Assembly: GCF_001870735.1 (NCBI RefSeq)
Contig: NZ_MORL01000009.1
Location: 1 to 64,000, forward strand
Reading direction: 5' to 3'
Length of the DNA stretch: 64,000 nucleotides
DNA from: Arsenicibacter rosenii
GTDB lineage: Bacteria > Bacteroidota > Bacteroidia > Cytophagales > Spirosomataceae
A model generated the notes under the pieces. The model saw only the letters and a program-made list of their open reading frames with translations, was not told where the DNA came from and ran no database searches. A program made the position numbers and the translations under genes. Every line of letters begins with the position of its first letter. Position 1 is the stretch's first letter. Below are positions 8,449 to 17,426 of the stretch, piece after piece.

Positions 8449-8955
8449 TTCATTATTCATTATTCATTATTCATTATTCATTATTCATTATTCATTATTC
8501 ATTATTCATTATTCATTATTCATTATTCATTATTCATTATTCATTATTCATTATTCATTATTCATTATTCATTATTCATTATTCATTATTCATTATTCAT
8601 TATTCATTATTCATTATTCATTATTCATTATTCATTATTCATTATTCATTATTCATTATTCATTATTCATTATTCATTATTCATTATTCATTATTCATTA
8701 TTCATTATTCATTATTCATTATTCATTATTCATTATTCATTATTCATTATTCATTATTCATTATTCATTATTCATTATTCATTATTCATTATTCATTATT
8801 CATTATTCATTATTCATTATTCATTATTCATTATTCATTATTCATTATTCATTATTCATTATTCATTATTCATTATTCATTATTCATTATTCATTATTCA
8901 TTATTCATTATTCATTATTCATTATTCATTATTCATTATTCATTATTCATTATTC
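8449..8955. repeat. Heptanucleotide tandem array (TTCATTA)n, about 72 copies
   Basis: 507 bp of uninterrupted TTCATTA repeats with no variant unit that I can see. It lies between the convergent genes murI and the sugar dehydrogenase, and its far end contains the stop codon of the latter. Because the period is 7, every plus-strand frame reads the same open FIIHYSL heptapeptide, whereas the minus strand carries TAA and TGA in all frames. The uniformity suggests recent expansion by slippage, and the copy number may be unstable or mis-assembled. Confidence 0.97.
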
Positions 8956-10689
8956 CCCCTCATCGCCCAGCGACAGAATATAATCAACCATTTCAGTGGC
9001 TTCGGCAGGATCGAGCTGCGGATGGGCACTCATGGTGTGGGTGCCCCAGACACCCCCTCCGCCCCGGATTACTTTTTCGACAAGCTTATCTTTCAGCCCT
9101 CTCTGATGCTGGTAGCGGTGGGCAATTTCATAAAAGGACGGGGCGGCCATCCGCTGATTATCGGTGTGGCAGCTCCGGCAATCACTCTGATTGATCAGCC
9201 TCTGCCCTTTGATACCGGTCAACGCCAGTAAAGGCTTGCCGGACGCTGTGGAGCCTGCGTTCAGGTTATAGTCAATCCGGACCAGACGGGCATCCGCGTT
9301 TTTATGCCAGAACCCGCTTCCGTATTCCAGCACGTACAAAGCCCCATCCGGGCTAAACGCCAGATCAACCGGCTTATTAAAGACCGTTCCGGCCATGAAG
9401 GGTTCCATTCGCCGATAGCTCCCTTGCGGCGTCAGCCAGATGGCGGTAAGCTGGTTCCGCATCCAGTCGAATGCGAACAACGCCCCGTCGTAATAGACCG
9501 GAACAGCACCTTTTTTACCTGATGACGAAGCATGATAAACGGCACCAACCATGGCAGCCCGCCCGCCTTCGCCCAGCAACGGAAACGGGTCTGACACCGC
9601 ATACGGGTACCAGATCAAGGCAGGCTCTGCGGGTGGCAGTTGGTGCAGACCCGTATTATTCACCGAATAGTTGCGTAATTGGTCCGGGTTAAACAAGGCT
9701 CCGAAACGGTCTTCCGTAAAGTCATACGCACGATACGGCTGGTTATCGGCCACCACATAGGGCCAGCCATAATTACCCGCCCGCGTCGCCATGTTGATCT
9801 CATCGTAACCGCGCGGGCCGTGATGATCGTCTTTGCCATCGTCGGGACCAATGTCGCCCCAGAACAATCGCTTAGCGGCCGCATCGTAGGTGATCCGGTA
9901 CGGATTCCGGCAACCCATGATGTAAATTTCCGGACGCCCGTCGGCAGCGGCAACTAAATTACCCGCCGGAATGGTATACGTTCCATCGGCGGTTGGATGA
10001 ATGCGCAGGATTTTACCGCGTAAATCGCGGCTATTGGCCGCCGTCCGCTGAGCGTCATAGATGGTACGGCCGACGCGTTCATCAATGGAAGCATAGCCAT
10101 CTTCAACAAACGCCGCTGTATTATCACCAACGGACAAAAACAGGTTACCGTCTTCATCGAAGGCCATTGAACCACCGGTATGAGCGTTGTTTTCGACTTC
10201 CCACGGGATTTCGAGCAAAACCTTTTCTGTCTGGTACAGCAGGCTGTCGCCGAGGGTAAACCGGGAAAGCCGCTGCCGAAGTGGTTGGCTACGCGGCGTA
10301 TAGTAGAGGTAAATGTGTTTCGACCGGGTGAAGTCGGGGGCAAGGGCCAGACCCAGCAAACCCAGCCCGCGGTCGGTCATGACTGGCAGCTGGTTTAGTT
10401 TCCGTACATGATTATGGTCGGGGCTGTATACGCGGAAAGCGCCATACCGATCGATGAAAAAGACCCGCTGATCATCGGCCACTACCAGTTCCATCGGCTC
10501 ATCCAGATGATCGGCCAGTACCGTCCGCGTAAAACATCGCCCGTCAACAGGGGTTTTGTCTGACCACAAAATGGCTGTCTGCCAATAGGTCGGCCTTTTC
10601 TGCGGTTTTTCCGTATCCGCAATGGTCAGAAAACCAAAACAGATACTTAAACACAGAACCAACACAAGTTTGTGGATCAGGCAACGCAT
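8950..10689 (-). CDS. Sugar dehydrogenase (GSDH type) fused to cytochrome c domain
   Basis: Secreted protein with an N-terminal signal peptide (hydrophobic residues about 8-24). Residues about 45-430 form a PQQ-dependent glucose/sorbosone-dehydrogenase-like beta-propeller (LGLLGLALAPDF, AHTGGSMAFDEDGNLFLSVGD, GCRNPYRITYD, YDEINMATRAGNYGWPYV). The C-terminal 80 residues are a c-type cytochrome with heme motif CRSCH at about 503-507 and a candidate Met ligand in THTMSAHP. It probably oxidises a sugar or polyol in the periplasm and passes electrons to its own heme; the substrate is unknown. Its final codon and stop codon lie in the first units of the heptanucleotide array. It is divergent from the next gene. 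Confidence 0.88.
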   Translation of the reverse strand: MRCLIHKLVLVLCLSICFGFLTIADTEKPQKRPTYWQTAILWSDKTPVDGRCFTRTVLADHLDEPMELVVADDQRVFFIDRYGAFRVYSPDHNHVRKLNQLPVMTDRGLGLLGLALAPDFTRSKHIYLYYTPRSQPLRQRLSRFTLGDSLLYQTEKVLLEIPWEVENNAHTGGSMAFDEDGNLFLSVGDNTAAFVEDGYASIDERVGRTIYDAQRTAANSRDLRGKILRIHPTADGTYTIPAGNLVAAADGRPEIYIMGCRNPYRITYDAAAKRLFWGDIGPDDGKDDHHGPRGYDEINMATRAGNYGWPYVVADNQPYRAYDFTEDRFGALFNPDQLRNYSVNNTGLHQLPPAEPALIWYPYAVSDPFPLLGEGGRAAMVGAVYHASSSGKKGAVPVYYDGALFAFDWMRNQLTAIWLTPQGSYRRMEPFMAGTVFNKPVDLAFSPDGALYVLEYGSGFWHKNADARLVRIDYNLNAGSTASGKPLLALTGIKGQRLINQSDCRSCHTDNQRMAAPSFYEIAHRYQHQRGLKDKLVEKVIRGGGGVWGTHTMSAHPQLDPAEATEMVDYILSLGDEGE

Positions 10690-10793
10690 TTTGTCTGAAA
10701 ATGTTAACTAGTTTTGTCGTACGCTTATCAAAGATAAGACAAGTCGCTGTAATCTTTAAAAGTAAACATATATCTATTCACGAACGGTTACTT

Positions 10794-12344
10794 ATGCAGT
10801 CGGAAATACGGGTTGGTCTGCTTCTTGATAGCGTACAGGTTCCGCACTGGCAGCGTTCGCTGGTAGATGACCTGCTGACGACCGGCATGGCCACTGTCTC
10901 GGTTTTTGCTGCACAGCCACCGCCATCTGTACCGCATTCGTTTTTATTTAACCTGTTTACCCGGCTCGATCGCGCGGCTTTTTCCCGCAATAGCCAACCG
11001 GATGCGCTGGCGAGCATGGTGCTTAATGCTATTCAGCGGTATCCTCCGGACGCACTGGCCTCATTCCCGCTGGATGTCCTGCTGGATTTGCGCCGGCATC
11101 CCGCCCCGCTTGTTTTTCCGGAAACGACGTCAGGTATCTGGTCTGTTTGCGGAGCCGCTGGAGAACCCTGGTATCTGATGGGTATGCAGGAAACCAGTCA
11201 TGGGCAACCCGTCGCGCAAGTACAACTCCGGATGCAAACCAAACCCGATACCCATCCCGTTATGCTGGCTCAGTCATGGTCCTCAACGCACCCGGTATCG
11301 CCCCATCTGACGCGCAATCATCTCTGTTGGCGGGCATCGCAGTTGATTCTCCGGACACTGAAGCACCTGCACCGGACAGGCCCCGGCGCGTTCCTGCAGT
11401 GGGCTGGTCAGCAACCGGTTACCGGTTTACCCGTATTGCCGGCCATCCGCTTTTTGCAGTCGGTCGGTATGCTTTCGCGCTATAGCCAGGCCATCTTGCA
11501 AAAAATCAGGCAACGGGCCCGATTCAGCGACCAGTGGTTTTTGCTTTATCGCTTTGAACAACTGAATCCGGCAACTGATTTCCCGGCATTTACCCGCATC
11601 ATGCCCCCGAAAGGCATGCAGTTCTGGGCTGACCCACATGTCGTTTTCCACGAAAACCGCTGGTACATTTTTCTGGAAGAACTACCCGAAGGCACAGCCA
11701 ACGCTCATATTTCGGTTATGGAGTTACGGCCCGACGGCAGCTATACCCTGCCACAGCGTATTCTGGAACGGCCTTATCACCTGTCGTACCCGTTTGTATT
11801 CCGGTGGCAGGGAGCTTACTACATGATTCCCGAGACAATGGACAACCAGACCATTGAGCTTTACCGCTGTCTGGATTTCCCGCTGCGGTGGGAATTTGCC
11901 GGTAACCTGATGACCGGTATCCGGGCCGTAGACGCGACTCTGCTGTATCATGACGAAACATGGTGGTTGTTTGCATCCGAAACCGACAAAGGGCTCAAGC
12001 CCTGGGATGAGCTATCCATTTTTTATACAAACGACCTGCTTAAGGGCCCCTGGACGCCGCATCCGCAGAATCCGGTGGTTTCGGATGTACGGCGCGGCCG
12101 ACCCGCCGGCCGCATTTTTCAGCATCAGGGGTACTGGTACCGGCCTTCGCAGAACAGTTCGGGAATGTATGGCTATGGCCTGAACCTGAACCGCATTACG
12201 GTGCTGACGAAAACCGATTATCAGGAAGAGATTATCCGGGCAGTTACGCCCGAAACAGCAGAAGCCCTGGAAGGCCTGCACACCTTCAGCCACGATCACG
12301 GCCTGACCGTGATCGATGGTTTCTGGTGGAAGCCAAATTCATAA
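10794..12344 (+). CDS. GINT1-like protein: formyltransferase-like N-half, beta-propeller C-half
   Basis: The N-terminal part (IRVGLLLDSVQVPHWQRSLV) resembles the Rossmann start of formyltransferase-like or sugar-modifying enzymes. The C-terminal part from about residue 260 is a five-bladed propeller of the kind seen in the N-terminal domain of glucosamine inositolphosphorylceramide transferase (GINT1), recognised by FWADPHVVFHENRWYIFLEE, YHLSYPFVF, YYMIPET and VDATLLYHDETWWLF. Such proteins occur in surface polysaccharide clusters of Bacteroidota. 516 residues from the chosen ATG; the reading frame is open upstream to 10701 but that extension is not family-like. No signal peptide. A role in modifying or transferring a sugar is an inference. 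Confidence 0.7.
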   Translation: MQSEIRVGLLLDSVQVPHWQRSLVDDLLTTGMATVSVFAAQPPPSVPHSFLFNLFTRLDRAAFSRNSQPDALASMVLNAIQRYPPDALASFPLDVLLDLRRHPAPLVFPETTSGIWSVCGAAGEPWYLMGMQETSHGQPVAQVQLRMQTKPDTHPVMLAQSWSSTHPVSPHLTRNHLCWRASQLILRTLKHLHRTGPGAFLQWAGQQPVTGLPVLPAIRFLQSVGMLSRYSQAILQKIRQRARFSDQWFLLYRFEQLNPATDFPAFTRIMPPKGMQFWADPHVVFHENRWYIFLEELPEGTANAHISVMELRPDGSYTLPQRILERPYHLSYPFVFRWQGAYYMIPETMDNQTIELYRCLDFPLRWEFAGNLMTGIRAVDATLLYHDETWWLFASETDKGLKPWDELSIFYTNDLLKGPWTPHPQNPVVSDVRRGRPAGRIFQHQGYWYRPSQNSSGMYGYGLNLNRITVLTKTDYQEEIIRAVTPETAEALEGLHTFSHDHGLTVIDGFWWKPNS

Positions 12345-12371
12345 AGCAAGTACCTGGTTAACCTGACGCCC

Positions 12372-13934
12372 ATGAAGGCATTTTATCCGTTTATCGTTTC
12401 CGCATCGCTGGTTATTTTATCGCTGGCGGGCGGGCTGTCCTGCAAAAACCGCGTGATCGAAACCGTCACGCTGACGGGCATGGTCGATTTCGACCGCTAC
12501 AAACCTGATAAATCGGGGGCGGCCGATGTGAGTCAGTTGCTGCAGCAAGCCATTGATGACTGCGTCGACCAGCAGTGTATTCTACTACTGAGCGCCGGTA
12601 CGTACCGGCTCGATAAAACCGTCAACATCCGCGGGGCCCTGACCATGCGGGGGGCCGGTAAAGCGACCACGACCGAACGGGGTGTCACGCGGTTCATCAC
12701 CACCTCACTGACCAACACGCTGATCAATGTGGAAGCGGGTGGAAAGAACGTGGTTTTCGAAGACTTTTCGCTTGAAAACACTGCTACCGCCACCCCAACT
12801 GCCGGTAGCGGCCTGCGGATTGTCGATGCCGACGGGACAGTGCTGAACCGGATGTCGTTCATTAATTTTTTCAACAACATCAGCGTCGAGAGCGGCATTT
12901 ACTGGAAAGTAAATCAATGCTCGGTGTTTGATCCGGTTAACTACGGCATCTGGATCCGGAACACAAAAGTGGCTGACATCGGTGACATGAGCATTACCGC
13001 CACCGATTTTGTGACCAACTACATGCAGGAGCGCTCACCGGTAGCCGCCATTCAGTGGCAAAGCGGCGGGGGACTCCGGTTCCAGAATAATAAAATCAAC
13101 TGGGCGGGCGGTTCGCGGTGGCAATACGGGCTTCGGTTAATGCCCGATGCCGGCGTACAGACCTCTGACTTTCTGATTACCGGTAACAGCATCGAAAACT
13201 GTACGGCACACGGGCTTTATGTCGGATCAACAAATAGCGATTACACGATCAACTCCCTGATTATGACGGGCAATCAGTTTGGAATCATCAACGACACCTC
13301 GGTTTTTCTCGACCTGCCGAACCGCGACGATAACCCGGATAATCAGGGCTTGCAGAGCGTTGAAATTACAGGAAATCAGCTCTATGGACAGTGGGGAATC
13401 CGGGCGCGTAATGTGAGCTACCTGAACATCGGTTCCAACCATTATTCCGTCTCGGTCGGGATGGTTAAGGTGGGGCGTTGCTACAGTGTCGGATACGTAC
13501 CGGGCAACCTCAAGCCTTTTCCGAACCCGAACGGCCATATCTTGTACGAAAACGAAACCGCCGATGAGCTGACTGCCACACAGGGAAACCTTCAGCTCAA
13601 TTTCAGCCGGGAGATCCCTGCCACCAATGACGGTGCCCTTTACGATATTGCCGTTAGTTCGCGCGCGGGGAGCATGATTACCGCCGATGCGACCGGCACC
13701 GTCGACGGCGTGGGTGATTTCGCCACGCACGTGGTCCGCTACGTCAGCCAGAACGGCGCTATGCCTACGATGGCGGTTGTCGGTAATGACTTCACGACAG
13801 GCAATGCTGCCACGTTGAACTGGCTGCCGTCCAATGACAAGGTTACGTTACAGATTGCCGGCCGGGGCGGGACGGCCCAAGGCACCCTGCGCCTGTCCAT
13901 CGCCGGGCCCCTGAAGAAAATTGTGCAGCGGTGA
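12372..13934 (+). CDS. Beta-helix lipoprotein
   Basis: Lipoprotein signal peptide with lipobox AGGLSC (Cys24), then a right-handed parallel beta-helix of the pectate-lyase/GH28-like type. It begins with the typical ADVSQLLQQAIDDCVDQQCILLLSAGTY-like opening and continues with repeated short coils such as ITGNSIEN, MTGNQFGI and ITGNQLYG (about residues 230-380). The last 120 residues form a separate beta-rich domain. 520 residues, predicted at the outer membrane or cell surface. It starts 27 bp after the GINT1-like gene and is probably co-transcribed. Binding or cleavage of the nearby exopolysaccharide is plausible, but no catalytic residues could be assigned by eye. Confidence 0.8.
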   Translation: MKAFYPFIVSASLVILSLAGGLSCKNRVIETVTLTGMVDFDRYKPDKSGAADVSQLLQQAIDDCVDQQCILLLSAGTYRLDKTVNIRGALTMRGAGKATTTERGVTRFITTSLTNTLINVEAGGKNVVFEDFSLENTATATPTAGSGLRIVDADGTVLNRMSFINFFNNISVESGIYWKVNQCSVFDPVNYGIWIRNTKVADIGDMSITATDFVTNYMQERSPVAAIQWQSGGGLRFQNNKINWAGGSRWQYGLRLMPDAGVQTSDFLITGNSIENCTAHGLYVGSTNSDYTINSLIMTGNQFGIINDTSVFLDLPNRDDNPDNQGLQSVEITGNQLYGQWGIRARNVSYLNIGSNHYSVSVGMVKVGRCYSVGYVPGNLKPFPNPNGHILYENETADELTATQGNLQLNFSREIPATNDGALYDIAVSSRAGSMITADATGTVDGVGDFATHVVRYVSQNGAMPTMAVVGNDFTTGNAATLNWLPSNDKVTLQIAGRGGTAQGTLRLSIAGPLKKIVQR

Positions 13935-14016
13935 GGGCTCTCTTTTGCGGTGGTATAGTGGTTTATCCCTGGCTATGATTTTCACTGAATTTCAGCCCGC
14001 CGACATGCGCTCACCG

Positions 14017-15342
14017 CTACACCACTTCCGGCTTTTGGCGCTGGAAAAGGGCACGGGTGGAACTGACGAGGTAATGCCAGTTCAGGTAACGGCCGTCAAG
14101 CAGCGAGATGGAGGCTCGTTTCAGGCTGATGTACAGACAGGTGCAGATGAATAACTCCATGAACACCAGCGAAAAAGCCGTACCGATGTAGCCAAACCAG
14201 TTGGCCATCGCGGCATTCAGCGTTACGCCGACAACGGCTGCCAGACAGGTGACCCGGAAAAAGGCCGCATCCATTTTCAGGTTAATCATGGTCTGAATCC
14301 CAAAAAACGAGTTGCAGTTGACGATAAATGGCTGGAAGGCCAGAATCCGCAGGACCAGTACCGCTGGCTCAAACTGCTCACCGTAGATGACATAGATCAC
14401 CAGCGGACTCATCACAAAAATGCTCACGCTATAGACAAACGCGAAGGCAAATGAAAACGGAATCAGCCGCCGGACTACCTCAACCCCCTCGGCCTGGCTC
14501 CGCCCAAACGCCGCACCGATATACGGAAACAGCGTATTGTTGATCGGATAAAACAGCAGGGCCTGTGCCACGCCAATCAGCCGGTTGGCCGCCGTGTACT
14601 GCCCGACCTGCTCCGCATTCTGGAAAATACCGAGAATAACAATGCTGGTTGTGGTGTAGAGGTTCATGGTCACCTGCGTCATAAACACCGTTTTGCCCTC
14701 CCACAAAGACTCCCGCACTGATGGCCAGTCCCAGCCCCCGAGCCGGATATGGTACCGGACCAGCGCATACACAAACGCCCCGATACCCACCACAACCTGC
14801 GCCACACTCATCGCCAGCGGCTGCCAGAAATAATCGGTCTCCTGCCGCACCAGCAAGAGAATCACTACGGTAAAAATGACTTTCGACAGCAGGTTGAACA
14901 GAGCCAGCTGCCGCATGTGTTGCATGCCCTGAAACAGCCAGTTCGGCGTAATCACATAGGCAATCGTAATCAGGTACGAAAACAAAGCGACCCGTCCGTC
15001 GGCACGGAATCCGGGCATCAGCCAGTAGACCGCAAAGAATCCGGCGGTCGAGACAAGAAACAGAAGCAGCTTCGTATATAATACGGTGCTGAACAGCTGA
15101 TTAATCTTTACCGGATCATGCTGGTACTGAGCCACCTGCCGCGTCGCGGTCAGATCAAAGCTGTAGTTGACAACCAGCGTAAAATAGGCAACAATAGCGG
15201 CGGCATAGTTGATGACTCCCAGTTTTTCGGGGCCTACAATCCGGGCAATGATCGGGAGGGTCAGCAGCGGCAACACCAGATTGGCTACCTGTACCCCTCC
15301 CGTCCAGGCAATATTTTGTATAATCGTCTTTTTATCAGACAT
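14017..15342 (-). CDS. Wzx-like oligosaccharide flippase
   Basis: Polytopic inner-membrane protein of the MOP/PST flippase family, which moves undecaprenyl-linked repeat units to the periplasm. 441 residues with about twelve hydrophobic segments; the first is GGVQVANLVLPLLTLPIIARIVGPEKLG, a typical PST opening. VGQYTAANRLIGVAQALLFYPINNTLFPYI is also characteristic. It is the last gene of the minus-strand exopolysaccharide operon and converges on the beta-helix gene. With the Wzy-like gene upstream it defines a Wzx/Wzy-dependent pathway. Confidence 0.9.
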   Translation of the reverse strand: MSDKKTIIQNIAWTGGVQVANLVLPLLTLPIIARIVGPEKLGVINYAAAIVAYFTLVVNYSFDLTATRQVAQYQHDPVKINQLFSTVLYTKLLLFLVSTAGFFAVYWLMPGFRADGRVALFSYLITIAYVITPNWLFQGMQHMRQLALFNLLSKVIFTVVILLLVRQETDYFWQPLAMSVAQVVVGIGAFVYALVRYHIRLGGWDWPSVRESLWEGKTVFMTQVTMNLYTTTSIVILGIFQNAEQVGQYTAANRLIGVAQALLFYPINNTLFPYIGAAFGRSQAEGVEVVRRLIPFSFAFAFVYSVSIFVMSPLVIYVIYGEQFEPAVLVLRILAFQPFIVNCNSFFGIQTMINLKMDAAFFRVTCLAAVVGVTLNAAMANWFGYIGTAFSLVFMELFICTCLYISLKRASISLLDGRYLNWHYLVSSTRALFQRQKPEVV

Positions 15343-15403
15343 GCAGTAAACCCACTTCGGTTATAGTCAGTATAGCGCGTTTTTTGACAGGCTTCCGGTC
15401 CTT

Positions 15404-16228
15404 TCAAGGCTTCGTCAGAACGGGTTTAGGCAAAGGGACGGAGGCTGTCGTCCCTTTTGCCTGCTCCTCCAGAAACCAGAGGTTAGCCCACTTCATAAAG
15501 CCATACAAGGCAAACAACACGCAGAGAATGAACCCGCGCGTGCCGTCACGATAGCCTTGTTTTCGTATATAGCGCACAAAAAAGTCCTTGAACGGCTGGT
15601 ACGCTAACCGCCATTTCGAAAAGCGCATACCGTGTTCATAGTCATACCGGCTTTCGACATCAGCATAAAACCCAATGGTTTTCACGACGTATTTTTCAAT
15701 GGTCGGATAGGCCAGATGGTAGTAGAAATAGCGTTTGTCGAGGTGCAGCGGCGCTTTTGCCAGTTCGGCCACCCGCAGAAAACCACGGTGTGCCCGCAAT
15801 TCGGAGTCGTCGTAGGTTTCCAGATACAATGCTTTCCGGAAAAGCCGCACCTGCTCATAGAAAAAGCCGCCATGCTCTACGTAATCGCCGAAATAGAGGT
15901 TTTTCGACCACAGAAATACAGCATCGTATGCCTGCGTAATCACCTCCCGTATTTTATCTGCTGTTTGCGGCGCCATGCGCTCGTCAGCATCAAGAATCAG
16001 AATCCAGTCTCCCGTTGCTGCCGAAACAGCTGTATACCGGGCCAGCTCGGCTACCGGTTCTTTTTTGTGGTAAACGACCTTTGCCCCGAGCGATGTAGCA
16101 ATAGCCACGGTCTGATCGGTACTGTACATGTCACAGATTACGACCTCCCCGGCCAGGTGGATGGCGCTCAGTATACAGTCAGCAATATCACTCTCGTTGT
16201 TATAGGTATTAATGACAAGACTCAGCAT
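15404..16228 (-). CDS. Family 2 glycosyltransferase, WaaE/KdtX-like
   Basis: GT-A fold glycosyltransferase. The N-terminus MLSLVINTYNNESDIADCIL and the DxD-type motif LILDADERM at about residue 78 are those of the WaaE/KdtX branch of GT2. 274 residues, with a hydrophobic C-terminal segment (FILCVLFALYGFMKWANLW) that probably anchors it at the inner membrane. Its start ATG overlaps the stop codon of the preceding GT4 gene by one base (TAATG), which suggests translational coupling. It adds one sugar of the repeat unit; donor and linkage are unknown. Confidence 0.88.
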   Translation of the reverse strand: MLSLVINTYNNESDIADCILSAIHLAGEVVICDMYSTDQTVAIATSLGAKVVYHKKEPVAELARYTAVSAATGDWILILDADERMAPQTADKIREVITQAYDAVFLWSKNLYFGDYVEHGGFFYEQVRLFRKALYLETYDDSELRAHRGFLRVAELAKAPLHLDKRYFYYHLAYPTIEKYVVKTIGFYADVESRYDYEHGMRFSKWRLAYQPFKDFFVRYIRKQGYRDGTRGFILCVLFALYGFMKWANLWFLEEQAKGTTASVPLPKPVLTKP

Positions 16229-17352
16229 TACAGGTTGTTAACAGGTTTACCGGCCGCGTCAGCCTTAACGGCTTCCGGGGTCAGCAGGTGTTCATAAATA
16301 CCCGCCAGTTGTGTAAAGACAGCGTCGGGGTAAAAGCCCCGGATCATACGTGCAGACTCACGGCCCATCATTTCGACCAGCCCGTCTTCGGTCAGCATAC
16401 GCCTGATACAGGCATAGATGTCGTCACGGTCACCGGGCTCTACCAGAAAGCCGTTCTGATCGTGCACGACCATATCCGGTATGCCCCCGATCCGGGTAGA
16501 AATAACCGGCATTTCGTAGCTCATGGCTTCCAGGATTGACAACGGCAAGGCTTCGTTGTACGAAGGCAATGCAAATACATCCGACGCCAGCAGCAATTCC
16601 GTTTTCTTCGCCCCCGACACCCAGCCGGCAAACGTGACCATGTCTTCCAGTCCGTATTCCTGAATCGTTTGCTGCACCCGGTCGGTTTCGCCGTTTCCGC
16701 CAATCGTCAGGGTAATTCGGCCCGCCCATTCTTTTTTATGCGCATAAAAGACATCCAGCAGGTCGAAAATGCCTTTGCGTTCGCCGATCAGGCCCAGAAA
16801 CAGCAACTTCAGCGGGCCTTTGCGCTGCCGGTTTACCGGTACATCCGGCGGGCTGACCACGTTCGGCAATACCATGACATGGGCTCGCGCAAATCGCCGG
16901 GTATAAAGCCGTTTCCAGCCTTCAGACAGACAAATGACCACATCGCTTCCTTCGACCATTTCGCGTACCCATCCCTGCACCCGCGACGAACGGCTCATGT
17001 AGAAATCCAGAAAACTGCCACTATGAATGTGGTAGATCACTTTACGGCTAAACAGCCCTTTTGCCGCCTTAAACAGGAGGTATTTCCGGTAAAAACTGCC
17101 TTCGGCCGCACCGTGTATATGGACAATTTCAATGTCCTTGTCCTGCCACAAACGCCAGCAAAACCGCGTGTACTGCACCGCGAAGTAAGGTATATACAGC
17201 AGTTTGTTTGTAAAAGGCCGATAAGAGGCAAGGCATTTAAACGGCTTGAAATAACGCGCATAAATGGCAATAACGCCCCCAATACCACCCCTGTTATGCA
17301 CATGATGTGGCCCCGTCAGCAGCACATGCCTTGTCAGATGTTCGCTCAACAT
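16228..17352 (-). CDS. Family 4 glycosyltransferase
   Basis: GT-B fold enzyme of 374 residues. The N-terminal acceptor-side domain begins GPHHVHNRGGIGGVIAIYAR. The C-terminal domain has the GT4 nucleotide-sugar site: FLGLIGERKGIFDLLD, FAGWVSGAKKTELLLASDVFALPSYNEALPLSILEAM (the EALPLSILEA form of the EX7E motif), and PVISTRIGGIPDMV. Cytoplasmic or membrane-associated. It lies in the exopolysaccharide operon, coupled to the following GT2 gene. The sugar transferred cannot be told from sequence. Confidence 0.9.
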   Translation of the reverse strand: MLSEHLTRHVLLTGPHHVHNRGGIGGVIAIYARYFKPFKCLASYRPFTNKLLYIPYFAVQYTRFCWRLWQDKDIEIVHIHGAAEGSFYRKYLLFKAAKGLFSRKVIYHIHSGSFLDFYMSRSSRVQGWVREMVEGSDVVICLSEGWKRLYTRRFARAHVMVLPNVVSPPDVPVNRQRKGPLKLLFLGLIGERKGIFDLLDVFYAHKKEWAGRITLTIGGNGETDRVQQTIQEYGLEDMVTFAGWVSGAKKTELLLASDVFALPSYNEALPLSILEAMSYEMPVISTRIGGIPDMVVHDQNGFLVEPGDRDDIYACIRRMLTEDGLVEMMGRESARMIRGFYPDAVFTQLAGIYEHLLTPEAVKADAAGKPVNNL

Positions 17353-17426
17353 AGTGTCAGGTCTGATCTTTCTGTGATACGTTCATGATTGTTTTTTTAT
17401 CGTTGATATAGGATAGAAGACTTTGG

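Noticed and set aside
8449-8955. CRISPR array
   Set aside because: The 7-bp units are contiguous without spacers and no cas genes are near; it is a simple tandem repeat.
8392-9231. Plus-strand protein of 279 residues made of FIIHYSL repeats
   Set aside because: The frame is open only because the heptamer has no stop in any plus frame; the rest is antisense to the sugar dehydrogenase gene.
13927-14018. Terminator between the beta-helix and flippase genes
   Set aside because: AGCGGTGAG and CTCACCGCT are inverted, but they are over 70 bp apart and overlap coding ends, with no T-tract.
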